From positions 335,885 through 399,884 of the forward strand of contig DFXM01000020.1 of the NCBI GenBank assembly GCA_002381695.1: a DNA stretch of 64,000 nt, written 5' to 3'. Position numbers and translations under genes: made by a program. How positions within the stretch are numbered: the first letter of the stretch is position 1; every line of letters begins with the position of its first letter. Below are positions 1 through 9,978 of this stretch, piece after piece. The stretch is from Clostridium sp. UBA4108. Its GTDB lineage: Bacteria > Bacillota > Clostridia > Clostridiales > Clostridiaceae. The notes below the pieces were generated by a model that did no database searches, was not told where the DNA came from, and saw nothing but the letters and a program-made list of their open reading frames with translations.

Positions 1-1039
1 AAGGGCTAAAGGAACACCGCCACAAACTCTAATAGATTATTTTCCACAGGACTTTCTTTTATTTATAGATGAAAGTCATGTTACACTTCCTCAAACTAGG
101 GCAATGTATGGTGGAGATAAATCGAGAAAAACTTCACTAGTAGAATATGGATTCAGATTACCCTCGGCTTATGACAACAGACCACTACAGTTTAATGAAT
201 TTGAAGATAAATTTAATCAAGTATTGTTTGTAAGTGCTACCCCTGGTCCATATGAAAATGACCACTCAGAGAATGTAGCACAACAGATAATAAGGCCTAC
301 TGGTCTATTGGATCCAGAGGTAGTAATAAGACCTATAAAAGGTCAAATTGACGATTTGTATGGTGAGATTAAAGCAACAATAGATAAGGGATTTAGAATA
401 TTAGTAACTACCCTTACTAAAAAAATGGCTGAGGATTTAACTAAGTATTTTAAAGATATGGGAATTAAAATTACATATTTACATTCCGATATAGATACAT
501 TGGAAAGAATGAGAATAATAAGAGATTTAAGAAAAGGTGAATTTGATGTTTTAGTAGGGATAAACCTTCTAAGAGAGGGATTAGATATCCCAGAAGTTGC
601 ATTGGTTGCTATACTTGATGCAGACAAAGAAGGATTTTTAAGAAGTGAAACGTCTTTAATTCAAACTATAGGTAGAGCAGCTAGAAACTCTGAAAGTAGA
701 GTTATAATGTATGCAGATAATATGACTAGATCTATGGAAAAAGCTATTGGTGAGACTAATAGAAGAAGAAAAATACAGACGAATTATAATGAGGAAAATG
801 GAATAATACCTCAGACAGTAATTAAAGACATAAGAGATGTCATTGAAATATCTACAGTGGCTGAGGAGAAAGCTAGTTATGATAGTTTTAATCCTGAGAG
901 CATCAGCGAAGGTGAAGCAATTAAGATGATAGCTAAGTTAGAAAAGGAAATGAAACAAGCTGCAAAAGACCTACAATTTGAAAGAGCAGCTCAGTTAAGA
1001 GATGAAGTAATAAAGGTTAAAAAACAATTTAGATTATAG
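1..1039 (+). CDS. uvrB: UvrABC excinuclease subunit B, 3' part (5' end outside window)
   Basis: This is the C-terminal ~345 residues of UvrB, the damage-verifying helicase-like subunit of nucleotide excision repair, which receives DNA from UvrA and recruits UvrC. The frame is open from base 2, so the gene begins upstream of the window. Visible motifs are the Walker B/DEAD-like segment [13 protein letters not shown] at the left edge, helicase motif V/VI blocks ([16 protein letters not shown] and QTIGRAARN), and the C-terminal UVR domain ([20 protein letters not shown]), which pairs with the matching UVR domain of UvrC. It stops 12 nt before uvrA, so the two are almost certainly co-transcribed. 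Identification is secure; only the 5' boundary is unknown. Confidence 0.97.
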   Translation, partial: RAKGTPPQTLIDYFPQDFLLFIDESHVTLPQTRAMYGGDKSRKTSLVEYGFRLPSAYDNRPLQFNEFEDKFNQVLFVSATPGPYENDHSENVAQQIIRPTGLLDPEVVIRPIKGQIDDLYGEIKATIDKGFRILVTTLTKKMAEDLTKYFKDMGIKITYLHSDIDTLERMRIIRDLRKGEFDVLVGINLLREGLDIPEVALVAILDADKEGFLRSETSLIQTIGRAARNSESRVIMYADNMTRSMEKAIGETNRRRKIQTNYNEENGIIPQTVIKDIRDVIEISTVAEEKASYDSFNPESISEGEAIKMIAKLEKEMKQAAKDLQFERAAQLRDEVIKVKKQFRL

Positions 1040-1051
1040 AGGGAGAAAAGA

Positions 1052-3877
1052 ATGAGGAATAGCATTTTTATTAAAGGAGCAAAGGTACACAATCTCAAAA
1101 ATGTAGATTTAGAAATACCAAGAGATAAATTTGTAGTATTTACGGGACTTTCAGGTTCAGGGAAATCTTCCTTAGCCTTTGACACGTTATATGCGGAAGG
1201 ACAAAGAAGATATGTGGAGTCATTATCTGCTTATGCAAGACAGTTTTTAGGACAGATGAACAAACCAGATGTTGAATATATAGAAGGTTTATCACCAGCA
1301 ATATCAATAGATCAAAAGACTACTAGTAGAAATCCAAGATCTACTGTTGGAACAGTTACTGAGATATATGATTACTTGAGACTTTTATATGCTAGAGTTG
1401 GAACTCCACATTGCCCTAAATGTGGAAAGGAGATAACTCAACAAACTGTAGACCAAATGGTGGATAAGGTAAAGGAATTACCTGAGAGGACTAAAATTCA
1501 AGTGTTAGCTCCTATAGTAAGAGGTAAAAAAGGAGAGCACGTAAAGATTCTTGAGAATATTGTTAAGAATGGATATGTAAGGGCTAGAATAGATGGCGTA
1601 ATAGTAGATTTAGGAGAAGAAGAAGTAAAACTTGAGAAAAATAAAAAACATACTATTGAAATAGTAATAGATAGAATTGTGGTAAAAGAGGGAATGGAAG
1701 CAAGACTTTCAGACTCTATAGAGACTTCTCTAAAACTTGGAGAGGGATTAATAATAGTAAATATTATAGATGGAGAAGACATACTATTTAGCGAGCATTT
1801 TGCCTGTGTAGATTGTGGAATAAGCATAGGGGAGATAGAACCAAGAATGTTTTCATTTAACTCACCTTTTGGAAAGTGTGATAGTTGTGATGGACTTGGG
1901 ACTCTTATGGAGATAGATGAGGACTTGGTAATTCCAGATAGAAGTAAATCTATTGAACAGGGGGCCATATTAACTTTTGGAGATGGAAGTTTAAAGGAAG
2001 ATTCATGGACTTATGCTATGCTTAAGGCTCTTGGAGAGAAATATGGGTTTACTTCCTCAACACCAATAGAAGAATTTAGTGATATAGCACTTAATGCACT
2101 TTTATATGGAACTAATGGAGAAAGACTTAAAATAGAGTATACAAAGGAATTTAAAACAGGAGTTTATAACTATGCTTTTGAGGGAATTATAAATAATTTA
2201 AAAAGAAGATACATGGAAACTGCATCAGATTATATAAAAAAAGATATTGAGCAGTATATGAGTGATAATCCTTGTCCAAAATGTAGAGGAGCTAGACTTT
2301 CCAAAGAAGCATTATCAGTAACTGTGGGAGGGAAAAATATTTATGAATTTTGTATTCTTTCAATAGTAGATGAAATAAAATTCATAAGGAGTCTAAATCT
2401 TTCTGAGAAAAATAGGTTTGTATCAGAGCAAATATTAAAAGAGATAATAAATAGACTAGAATTTTTAAGAAACGTAGGATTGGATTATCTTAATTTAACT
2501 CGTTCAGCAGGAACTCTATCTGGTGGAGAGGCACAAAGGATTAGACTGGCTACACAAATAGGATCTAGTTTAATGGGAGTGCTATATATATTAGATGAAC
2601 CAAGTATAGGGCTACATCAAAGGGATAATGATAAGCTTATTGAGACTTTAAAGCACCTAAGAGATTTAGGAAATACTCTTGTAGTAGTAGAGCATGATGA
2701 AGATACTATGAAAGCTGCTGACTTTATTGTAGATATAGGACCAGGTGCTGGAGAAAATGGTGGAGAAATTATAGCAGCAGGTCCAATAGATGAGATAGAG
2801 AAATGTGAAAGGTCTATAACAGGACAGTATTTGAGTGGGAAAAAGTCAATAGATGTTCCAGAGAGTTATAGAGAAATAGATGAAAATAAGATTATAACTA
2901 TAAAAGGAGCCAAAGAAAATAATTTGAAAAATTTAACGGTGAAATTTCCATTAGGAGTATTTACCTCTATTAGTGGAGTATCTGGTTCAGGGAAGAGTAC
3001 ACTGGTAAATGAAGTGCTTTATAAAGGATTAAATAAACTAGTTAATAATTCAAAGAAGCTTCCTGGTAAACATGAAGAAATACTAGGCAGTGAAAACATA
3101 GATAAAATTATCAATATAGACCAAAGTCCTATAGGAAGAACTCCTAGAAGTAATCCAGCAACTTATACAGGAGTATTCGATTTAATAAGAGAAGTATTTT
3201 CAATGACAACGGAATCTAAATCTAGAGGATATAAGCAAGGAAGATTTAGTTTTAATGTTAAGGGCGGAAGATGTGAGGCATGTAAGGGTGATGGAATTAT
3301 AAAAATAGAAATGCAATTTCTATCAGATGTATATGTGCCTTGTGAGGTATGTAAAGGAAAGAGATATAATAGAGAAACCCTAGAAGTAAAATACAAGGGG
3401 AAAACTATTGATGATGTATTGAACATGACAGTTGAAGAAGGATTAAAATTTTTTGAGAATCATCTGCGAATAGCTAATAAATTACAAACATTAATGGATG
3501 TAGGCTTATCTTACATAAGATTAGGCCAACCTTCCACTACTTTATCAGGAGGAGAGGCTCAGAGAATTAAACTTGCCTATGAATTATCAAAGAGAAGTAC
3601 AGGAAGGACACTTTATATATTGGATGAACCTACTACAGGGCTTCACATTGATGATGTTAATAAACTAATAAAAATTCTTCAACGTTTGGTGGAAGGTGGA
3701 AACACTGTAATTGTTATTGAACATAATTTAGATGTAATAAAGTGTTCAGATTACATCATAGATTTAGGACCTGAGGGAGGAGATAAAGGAGGAACTATAA
3801 TTTGTACAGGTACTCCAAAACAAATAGTAAACTGCTCTAAATCCTACACAGGACAGTATTTGAAAAAAATGATATAA
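1052..3877 (+). CDS. uvrA: UvrABC excinuclease subunit A
   Basis: UvrA is the ATP-driven damage sensor of nucleotide excision repair; it acts as a dimer and loads UvrB. At 941 residues it has the family's full length. Two ABC ATPase halves are seen: Walker [10 protein letters not shown] near residue 32 and GVSGSGKST near 642, with signatures LSGGEAQRI near 489 and 832. Zinc-finger pairs are present (CPKCGKE near 119; [13 protein letters not shown] near 252-281; CPKCRGARL near 410; CEACKGDG...CEVCKGKRY near 740-770). ATG 1052 follows a GAGGGAGA ribosome site and lies 12 nt after uvrB. It is ordinary in every visible respect. Confidence 0.98.
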   Translation: MRNSIFIKGAKVHNLKNVDLEIPRDKFVVFTGLSGSGKSSLAFDTLYAEGQRRYVESLSAYARQFLGQMNKPDVEYIEGLSPAISIDQKTTSRNPRSTVGTVTEIYDYLRLLYARVGTPHCPKCGKEITQQTVDQMVDKVKELPERTKIQVLAPIVRGKKGEHVKILENIVKNGYVRARIDGVIVDLGEEEVKLEKNKKHTIEIVIDRIVVKEGMEARLSDSIETSLKLGEGLIIVNIIDGEDILFSEHFACVDCGISIGEIEPRMFSFNSPFGKCDSCDGLGTLMEIDEDLVIPDRSKSIEQGAILTFGDGSLKEDSWTYAMLKALGEKYGFTSSTPIEEFSDIALNALLYGTNGERLKIEYTKEFKTGVYNYAFEGIINNLKRRYMETASDYIKKDIEQYMSDNPCPKCRGARLSKEALSVTVGGKNIYEFCILSIVDEIKFIRSLNLSEKNRFVSEQILKEIINRLEFLRNVGLDYLNLTRSAGTLSGGEAQRIRLATQIGSSLMGVLYILDEPSIGLHQRDNDKLIETLKHLRDLGNTLVVVEHDEDTMKAADFIVDIGPGAGENGGEIIAAGPIDEIEKCERSITGQYLSGKKSIDVPESYREIDENKIITIKGAKENNLKNLTVKFPLGVFTSISGVSGSGKSTLVNEVLYKGLNKLVNNSKKLPGKHEEILGSENIDKIINIDQSPIGRTPRSNPATYTGVFDLIREVFSMTTESKSRGYKQGRFSFNVKGGRCEACKGDGIIKIEMQFLSDVYVPCEVCKGKRYNRETLEVKYKGKTIDDVLNMTVEEGLKFFENHLRIANKLQTLMDVGLSYIRLGQPSTTLSGGEAQRIKLAYELSKRSTGRTLYILDEPTTGLHIDDVNKLIKILQRLVEGGNTVIVIEHNLDVIKCSDYIIDLGPEGGDKGGTIICTGTPKQIVNCSKSYTGQYLKKMI

Positions 3878-3897
3878 TTATTACAATAATCAAGAAA

Positions 3898-3953
3898 CAA
3901 TGATCAATACTCAATCATAAATAGGTTCCAAAACCATTGAGGATTGATCATTG
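3898..3953. repeat. Inverted repeat between uvrA and the FHA gene
   Basis: An 18-bp arm at 3898-3915 (CAATGATCAATACTCAAT) is matched by its reverse complement at 3936-3953 with one mismatch, leaving a 20-nt loop. No T-run follows, so it is not a classical intrinsic terminator. It could be a processed 3' end of the uvr transcript or a small dispersed repeat. No second copy was noticed in this window. Confidence 0.6.
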
Positions 3954-3984
3954 ATATTTGATAATTGTTAAAGGAGATTAATTT

Positions 3985-4413
3985 ATGGGTAGTTTTAGAT
4001 TTGTACTTAATTTAGTAATTATAGCTGTAGTTTACTTCATAATATTCTATGCACTTAAGATTATGTATAAGGACACCAAGTCGGTTGGAAAAAGTAAGAA
4101 AAAAATTAAAAGAGCCATTACAGGGCTAGAGGTTATTGAATCGGGGGATAATAGCAACCTTAGAAGAGGTGGTGTAATACCTATTAGTGAAGAACTCACA
4201 ATTGGGAGAAATAGTGAAAATATGGTGATTTTAGAGGATAAATATGTTTCTTCTCATCATACGAAAATTTTCTTAAGAAATAATGAATATATTCTTGAGG
4301 ATTTAGGAAGTACCAATGGAACTTTTATAAACAACCAAAAGGTTACTAGTAGGGTTATTTTAGGCTCTGGAGATAAAATAAAAGTTGGAAGTGCTATTTT
4401 TAGGTTTATGTAA
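3985..4413 (+). CDS. Membrane-anchored FHA domain protein
   Basis: A 142-residue protein with one N-terminal membrane helix (about residues 7-27), a basic Lys-rich linker (KSKKKIKRA) and a C-terminal forkhead-associated domain from about residue 68. The FHA landmarks are present: LTIGRNSEN, YVSSHHTKI and the GSTNGTFINNQKV core. FHA domains bind phosphothreonine peptides, so this protein probably docks a substrate of a Ser/Thr kinase at the membrane. It directly precedes a SEDS protein and a class B penicillin-binding protein, as in the fhaB-rodA/ftsW-pbpA clusters of Gram-positives. That makes a role in phosphorylation-linked wall synthesis likely. The kinase itself is not in this window. Start ATG 3985 follows AAAGGAG. 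Confidence 0.88.
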   Translation: MGSFRFVLNLVIIAVVYFIIFYALKIMYKDTKSVGKSKKKIKRAITGLEVIESGDNSNLRRGGVIPISEELTIGRNSENMVILEDKYVSSHHTKIFLRNNEYILEDLGSTNGTFINNQKVTSRVILGSGDKIKVGSAIFRFM

Positions 4414-4494
4414 TCAGATAAATATTAAAGAATAATTAGTGCATTATTATTTTATTTCAGATGACTAAACTACAACTTTCGAAAGGATGAAGAT

Positions 4495-5811
4495 ATGAAT
4501 ACTATTAAAGATGAGAAAAGAGTACTTAGGTTAACTTATTTGTTGGTAGTTACTCTATTTTTCAATGCAGCCATTTTAACACCAACCTTTGATAAAGGAC
4601 CACTAATCATAGGATTAATAATATGCGGTCTTCTTGCTTATTCTCATTTCATTATAAGAAAATTTTTCCCAGATGGAGATAAATATATTTTATTGTTTTC
4701 AAATATATTAGCAGTTATAGGTATAGCAATGATATATCGTTTAGATCTTCCAATTTCAGGAGGAAATTATATGGCAGAAGGTGCAAAAAGCTTTTTAGCT
4801 GCTAAGCAAATAATAATTTTTTCACTAGGTGTTGCTGCATTTATATTGATTGTTGTTATATTACCAGATTTAAAAACTTTTGATAAATATAAATATTTAT
4901 ATTTAATAATGACTATAGCATTTATGTCTATGGGTACTTTTTTGGGGAAAACAGTAGGTGGTGCTAAGAACTGGGTTAGCATACTTGGATATTCATTTCA
5001 ACCTTCTGAATTTGGAAAGGTTACCCTAGTAGCATACTTAGCTTCGGCATTAAAAGACTATGGTCAACCCTCTAAGTTTTCTAAGAAAATAGGAAGTAAA
5101 ATTGGATTAAATGCTGAAAAACATTGTAAATATATATGCTTAATAGAGCCGGCTATAGTAGTTATGATAAGTTTGATATTTATGCTTCTTCAAACAGATT
5201 TGGGATCTGCCCTACTATTTTTTGCTATATCTCTTACTATGCTTTATATTGCTACTGCAAATTGGAAATATGTAATCACTGCATTGATATTATTTGTAGT
5301 AGGTGCCACAGCAGGATATTTTTTATTTTCACATGTCAGAGTAAGGGTAATGATTTGGCAAGATCCATGGAAATATGGTTATGACCAAGGTCTTCAAGTA
5401 GTTCAATCTCTTATTGCTATGGCGAATGGAGGATTTTTTGGAAAAGGTCTTGGAAATGGATATCCAAAATATATTCCTGTAGTAGAATCTGATTTTATAT
5501 TTGCAGCTATTTGCGAAGAGTTAGGTCTTCTTATAGGGTTTGCAATAATATTATTACATCTTTTGTTATTTTATAGATGTATTAGAGCAGCAATTTATGC
5601 TAAGGACAATTTTTCTAAATTGTTGGCTGTTGGTTATAGTACTATGATAGTTTCACAGGTTCTCATTATAATTGGAGGAGTTACAGGTGCAATTCCACTT
5701 ACGGGAATAACATTGCCCTTTGTTAGTTATGGTGGAAGCTCTATGCTTATAAGTTATTTTTCACTAGGAATAATACAAAAGATTTCAGAGGAGAGTAGTA
5801 GTTATGAATAA
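4495..5811 (+). CDS. SEDS family peptidoglycan glycosyltransferase (FtsW/RodA/SpoVE)
   Basis: A 438-residue polytopic membrane protein with about ten hydrophobic segments. It is a SEDS family member, which polymerises lipid II into glycan strands together with a cognate class B PBP. Family landmarks are the mid-protein GGAKNWVSILGYSFQPSEFGKV block, VVQSLIAMANGGFFGKGLGNG, the ESDFIFAAICEELG segment and the C-terminal PFVSYGGSSMLISY motif. ATG 4495 follows AAAGGATGAAG. Its last 8 nt overlap the start of the PBP gene, implying translational coupling and a one-to-one partnership. Whether it serves division, elongation or spore cortex cannot be told from sequence; the FHA-PBP neighbours argue for vegetative wall growth. 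Confidence 0.93.
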   Translation: MNTIKDEKRVLRLTYLLVVTLFFNAAILTPTFDKGPLIIGLIICGLLAYSHFIIRKFFPDGDKYILLFSNILAVIGIAMIYRLDLPISGGNYMAEGAKSFLAAKQIIIFSLGVAAFILIVVILPDLKTFDKYKYLYLIMTIAFMSMGTFLGKTVGGAKNWVSILGYSFQPSEFGKVTLVAYLASALKDYGQPSKFSKKIGSKIGLNAEKHCKYICLIEPAIVVMISLIFMLLQTDLGSALLFFAISLTMLYIATANWKYVITALILFVVGATAGYFLFSHVRVRVMIWQDPWKYGYDQGLQVVQSLIAMANGGFFGKGLGNGYPKYIPVVESDFIFAAICEELGLLIGFAIILLHLLLFYRCIRAAIYAKDNFSKLLAVGYSTMIVSQVLIIIGGVTGAIPLTGITLPFVSYGGSSMLISYFSLGIIQKISEESSSYE

Positions 5812-7207
5812 TTTACAAAATAATATTAAAAAAGTAATGACAGTATTTCTATTACTTTTCTTAGCACTTATATCTTATATCAGCTATAATGCACTGTTTA
5901 AAAGTGAAATGGCAATAAATAGCGTATATAATAAGAGATTTCAGGCAGAAAGAGATAAAGTATTAAGAGGAACAATATATGATAAAAATATGGCCCCTTT
6001 AACTAAAGGAGAAAAAACAGGTGAGTTCTCTCAAACAAGAGAATATTTAGGTGGAGAGGCACTGGCACATGTAGTTGGTTATTATGATATAAGGTATGGG
6101 ATGAGTGGAGTAGAAAGGAAATTTGATGAGCAATTATCTGGAAAAACTTTAGGAATAAAAGACTTCTTTAACCCTAATAAGAAGGATAAGGTTGGAAATA
6201 ATGTAGTTACTACCTTAGACTTGGAACTTCAAAAAGCTGCTTATGATATATTAGGAGATAGAAAAGGATCTATCGTAGCTTTAAATCCTAAGACAGGAGA
6301 AGTATTAGCTATGGTCTCAAAACCAGGATTTAATCCTAATAATATTCAAGAGGACTGGGAACAGCTTTCTCAAAATCAAGATACTCCATTTTTAAATAGA
6401 GCAGTTTCTGGATTATATCCTCCCGGCTCTACCTTTAAAATAGTAACTGGGACTAGTGCTCTAGAAAATATTACTGGAGTTGACTCAAAAATATTTAAGG
6501 ATAATGGTAAAATACAGTTTAATGAAAGTGAATACCTAGAAAATTATAAAGGAAAAGCATTTGGAAATATTGACTTAGAAGAAGCTTTCTATAGGTCTAG
6601 CAATGTAGTCTTCGGAGAGTTAGCAATGGAATTAGGTTCTTCTTTAAGAGAAACTGCTGAGAAATTTTACTTTAATAAAGATATACAGTCAAGAACGCTA
6701 ACAATTGATAGCAGTGTATTTCCAGACTATAAAAATTATGAAAAAGGTAATATAGCTCAAAGTGGAATAGGTCAAAGTGGAGTATTAGCAAGTCCTATAG
6801 AGATGGCACTAATAGCTTCAGCTATATCAAATAATGGAGTTATGATGGAACCCAATGTAGTGAGTAAAATTATAGATAATGAAGGTAAAACTATTAAGAG
6901 TTATGAACCTAAAGAGCTAACTACAGTAACAACTTCAGAAAATGCAGAGATGATTAAGAAATATATGAAATCAGTGGTTACAAAGGGTACAGGTACCAAG
7001 GCGAAGATATCTGGAGTAGATGTTTGTGGTAAGACAGGAACTGCAGATACAGATAGTGGCGATAAAATACCGCATTCTTGGTTTGTTGGGTTCGCACCTT
7101 ACGAAAATCCAGAAATAGCTTTTGCCATAATTTCAGAAGAAGGTGGAAACGATAGTTATAACGCAACCAACATGGCACAGAAATTAATGAAAGCGTACTT
7201 TAAATAA
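5804..7207 (+). CDS. pbpA: Class B penicillin-binding protein (PbpA-like transpeptidase)
   Basis: A 467-residue DD-transpeptidase that cross-links peptidoglycan outside the membrane. An N-terminal membrane anchor (about residues 10-30) is followed by a dimerisation-type region and a transpeptidase domain. The catalytic triad of motifs is intact: S-T-F-K with Ser209 in PPGSTFKIVTG, S-S-N at 265-267, and K-T-G-T with Lys410 in VCGKTGTAD. It overlaps the SEDS gene by 8 nt and is surely its partner. The protein is short for the class, lacking PASTA repeats and a long pedestal, which fits the PbpA group. The stop codon lies inside the first stem of the palindrome mosaic that fills the next gap. 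Confidence 0.93.
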   Translation: MNNLQNNIKKVMTVFLLLFLALISYISYNALFKSEMAINSVYNKRFQAERDKVLRGTIYDKNMAPLTKGEKTGEFSQTREYLGGEALAHVVGYYDIRYGMSGVERKFDEQLSGKTLGIKDFFNPNKKDKVGNNVVTTLDLELQKAAYDILGDRKGSIVALNPKTGEVLAMVSKPGFNPNNIQEDWEQLSQNQDTPFLNRAVSGLYPPGSTFKIVTGTSALENITGVDSKIFKDNGKIQFNESEYLENYKGKAFGNIDLEEAFYRSSNVVFGELAMELGSSLRETAEKFYFNKDIQSRTLTIDSSVFPDYKNYEKGNIAQSGIGQSGVLASPIEMALIASAISNNGVMMEPNVVSKIIDNEGKTIKSYEPKELTTVTTSENAEMIKKYMKSVVTKGTGTKAKISGVDVCGKTGTADTDSGDKIPHSWFVGFAPYENPEIAFAIISEEGGNDSYNATNMAQKLMKAYFK

Positions 7208-7475
7208 AATGTGAAGCATTTTATTTAGTGAATTGCCACTTACTGCCGCAGAGAATTGTGCCATAGGCACAGAGAAGTACTCACGTTATTCGCAGAGAGT
7301 TACTCACTACGTTCGGAAAGAGGTTTTTGCTTAGGCAAAAGCTTTCTCTCAGACGACGTCAACCCTCTGCGCTAAAGGCACACTTCACTGCAGCCGTAGG
7401 TTGCAATTCACTGGCAAAGCCAATTCTCTGCGCCTTGGGCGCAATTCACTAAATAAGTTACTTCGTAACTTATTT
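7202..7475. repeat. Mosaic of mini-palindromes (copy 1)
   Basis: A GC-richer 274-nt stretch fills the gap between the PBP gene and the next gene. It is built of small hairpins: 7202-7226 (10-bp stem), 7257-7271 (TGTGCC ATA GGCACA), 7325-7340, 7389-7405 (7-bp stem, GTA loop), 7412-7422, 7429-7443 (TGCGCC TTG GGCGCA) and 7451-7475 (11-bp stem, TTC loop). Most loops are exactly 3 nt. Linkers read AGTGAA/AGAGAAG on the left and TTCACT/TTCTCT on the right, so the halves are also inverted: 7227-7236 pairs with 7441-7450 (10/10) and 7248-7258 with 7421-7431 (11/11). The last hairpin ends 2 nt before the AAAGGAGG of the next gene. A related array lies at 56211-56384. No open frame or transposase was seen. 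Confidence 0.85.
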
Positions 7476-7488
7476 AAAGGAGGACATC

Positions 7489-8091
7489 ATGAAGGGGAAG
7501 ACACATGGAACTATTGGCGCAGCAAGTTTTGTATATTTGTGTAGTATATTGCCTGGGAAATTTAAATTAATTAATCTTATTTTTGCAATATTAGGGTCAC
7601 TTTTACCAGATATAGATCATCATAAAAGTCTTATAAATAAATATTTATTACCTATTCGAAATGGATCTATGAGAGTATTTATATTCTTAACTTTAGGAAT
7701 AATAGTTCTATATATTGACAGTTTTTTTACTGCATCTATTATGCTAAAGATAATAGGTATTTCATTAATATTAATATCACTTTCGACTCATAGAACTGGC
7801 TTTACTCACAGCATCTTTGGATTGATTATGTTTAATATTACAATTAGATTTTTGAGTAATCTATATAATTTTATTGACATTAATTTATTTTTTACTATAG
7901 GATTTTTATTACATCTATTAGGTGATATGTGTACTAAAAGAGGCATTCCATTATTTTATCCACTTTCAAATAAGAAACATAGAATGTTTATTACATATTC
8001 AAGTGGTAAGTCATTAGGGAATTTTATAGAAGGAATTTTAATTATTCTTTCTATAGCTTATATTATATGTAAATTACCTACATTTTTTTAA
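7489..8091 (+). CDS. Membrane-bound YdjM-type putative metal-dependent hydrolase (DUF457)
   Basis: A 200-residue protein resembling the YdjM/DUF457 family of inner-membrane putative metal-dependent hydrolases. The conserved polar motifs are here: N-terminal MKGKTHGTIGAA, LLPDIDHHKS at about residues 39-48, HRTGFTHSIFG at about 103-113, and LLHLLGDMCTKRGI. These His and Asp residues probably bind metal near the membrane face. Four to five hydrophobic segments alternate with them. The substrate is unknown for the family. ATG 7489 follows AAAGGAGGACATC. Only 14 nt separate it from uvrC, so both may be on one transcript; in E. coli ydjM is a LexA target, but I see no obvious LexA box here. Confidence 0.8.
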   Translation: MKGKTHGTIGAASFVYLCSILPGKFKLINLIFAILGSLLPDIDHHKSLINKYLLPIRNGSMRVFIFLTLGIIVLYIDSFFTASIMLKIIGISLILISLSTHRTGFTHSIFGLIMFNITIRFLSNLYNFIDINLFFTIGFLLHLLGDMCTKRGIPLFYPLSNKKHRMFITYSSGKSLGNFIEGILIILSIAYIICKLPTFF

Positions 8092-8105
8092 AGAGGTGAG
8101 AAAAT

Positions 8106-9968
8106 ATGTTTGATTTTGAATTCCAGCTAAAAAATCTTCCTGATAATCCAGGAGTTTATCTTATGAAAAATTCTTTAGGAGAAGTAATATATGTAGGTAA
8201 GGCTAAAAATCTTAAAAATAGAGTTAGACAATATTTTCAAAATTCTAAAAATCATAGTGAAAAAGTAAAAGCTATGGTTAAAAACATATCAGAATTTGAA
8301 TACATAGTGACAGATTCAGAAATGGAAGCATTAATCTTAGAATGTAACTTAATAAAAAAGTATAGCCCTAAATATAACATATTATTAAAGGATGATAAAT
8401 ATTTTCCTTTTATTAAAATAACTAATGAAGAATTTCCAAGGGTAATAGTTACAAGAAATTATGTAAATGATTCAGCTAGGTATTTTGGACCATATACCGA
8501 TGGTACTGCAGTGTATGTGATTTATGATTTAATAAAGAAAATATTCCCACTTAGAACCTGTAGAAGAGTTATAAAGGAAGATGGTCCAAAGTCTAAGACT
8601 TGTCTTAACTATCATATAAAACTATGTAAAGGACCTTGTGATGGGTTAATATCAAAGAAAGATTATGGTAAAATTGTTGATGAAGTTGTAGATTTACTGA
8701 CAGGAAAAGGTAAGGCAATCACAGAAAAGCTAAGAAGAGATATGGAAAAGGCCTCAGAAGAATTGGATTTTGAAGGTGCGGCCATATTGAGAGATAAACT
8801 ATTAGCTATAGATAAGATAAATGAAAAGCAGAAAATAATAAGTAACAATTTTGAAAATGAAGATTTCATTGGAATAAGCCAAGACGAAAAGGACAGTTGT
8901 GTACAGATATTCTTTTTAAGAGATGGGAAAATTATAGGAAGAGAAGATTTCATACTAGATGATACAGGAGGAGAAGAACCGGGAGAAGTGATAGGTGACT
9001 TCATAAAGAATTTTTATAGTGGAGCTGCATTTATACCTAAAACTATATATACAGAACATTGTGAAGATGAAGAAATACTAGAGCAGTGGTTATCTATGAA
9101 AAAAGCATATAAGGTTACTATAAAAAATCCTCAAAAGGGTGAAAAGAAAAAAATATTAGATATGGTTGAAAAGAATGCTGCTCATACTTTAGAAATGTTT
9201 AAAATAAAACACAAAGTAGATAAAGAATTAAATGGTATAGCTTTAGGAGAGATACAAGAAGCATTGAATTTGGAGGAATTACCACATAGAATAGAGGCTT
9301 ATGATATTTCTAATATCATGGGAATGGATTCAGTGGGAACTATGGTGGTATTTCAAGATGGAGTAGCTAAAAATAGCGACTATAGAAGATTTAAGATAAA
9401 ATCTATAGAAGGTGCTGATGATTATGGTTCTATGAAAGAAATATTACAGAGAAGATTTAGCCATGGATTAGATGAATTAAAGAATATAGTAGAAAATAAG
9501 CTTGATTTTTCTTCAGGAAAGTTTTCTGTTTTCCCAGATCTAATAATGATGGATGGTGGGAAAGGACAGGTAAATATAGCTTTGGAAGTTCTTAAAAGTT
9601 TAAATATAGATATACCTGTATGTGGAATGGTAAAGGATGAAAGGCATAGAACTAGAGGGTTGATATATGACAACAAAGAAATAATGTTAAGACAGAGTTC
9701 TAAAGGAATGCATCTAATTACGCGAATACAAGATGAGGTTCATAGGTTCTCTATAACCTATCATAGAACTTTAAGAGATAAACGAACTCTATATTCTATA
9801 TTGGAGGAAATACCTAAAATAGGAGAAAAGAGAAGGAGAGAACTACTTAAAAAATTCGGAAGTATCGATAATATCAAAAAAGCCACTTATGAGGAACTAA
9901 TGAGTACGCCCTCTATGGATAGTAAATCTAGTGAAAGTGTTATAGAGTATTTTAGAAAGAATAGTTAG
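8106..9968 (+). CDS. uvrC: UvrABC excinuclease subunit C
   Basis: UvrC makes both incisions flanking a lesion in nucleotide excision repair. The 620-residue protein has the full domain order: GIY-YIG nuclease (PGVYLMKNSLGEVIYVGKAKNLKNR, residues 15-40) for the 3' cut, a Cys-containing segment (CLNYHIKLCKGPCDG near 167-180), the UVR domain (ELDFEGAAILRDKLLAI near 219), the RNase H-like domain (YDISNIMGMDSVGTMVVF near 400) for the 5' cut, and a C-terminal helix-hairpin-helix region (IPKIGEKRRRELLKKFGS). ATG 8106 follows AAAGAGGTGAG. uvrC lies in the same neighbourhood as uvrBA but after the wall genes. Confidence 0.98.
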   Translation: MFDFEFQLKNLPDNPGVYLMKNSLGEVIYVGKAKNLKNRVRQYFQNSKNHSEKVKAMVKNISEFEYIVTDSEMEALILECNLIKKYSPKYNILLKDDKYFPFIKITNEEFPRVIVTRNYVNDSARYFGPYTDGTAVYVIYDLIKKIFPLRTCRRVIKEDGPKSKTCLNYHIKLCKGPCDGLISKKDYGKIVDEVVDLLTGKGKAITEKLRRDMEKASEELDFEGAAILRDKLLAIDKINEKQKIISNNFENEDFIGISQDEKDSCVQIFFLRDGKIIGREDFILDDTGGEEPGEVIGDFIKNFYSGAAFIPKTIYTEHCEDEEILEQWLSMKKAYKVTIKNPQKGEKKKILDMVEKNAAHTLEMFKIKHKVDKELNGIALGEIQEALNLEELPHRIEAYDISNIMGMDSVGTMVVFQDGVAKNSDYRRFKIKSIEGADDYGSMKEILQRRFSHGLDELKNIVENKLDFSSGKFSVFPDLIMMDGGKGQVNIALEVLKSLNIDIPVCGMVKDERHRTRGLIYDNKEIMLRQSSKGMHLITRIQDEVHRFSITYHRTLRDKRTLYSILEEIPKIGEKRRRELLKKFGSIDNIKKATYEELMSTPSMDSKSSESVIEYFRKNS

Positions 9969-9978
9969 GAGGGATATT

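Noticed and set aside
5136..5384. 82-codon frame inside the SEDS gene
   Set aside because: Out-of-frame shadow of a clearly coding gene, with no ribosome site or family resemblance.
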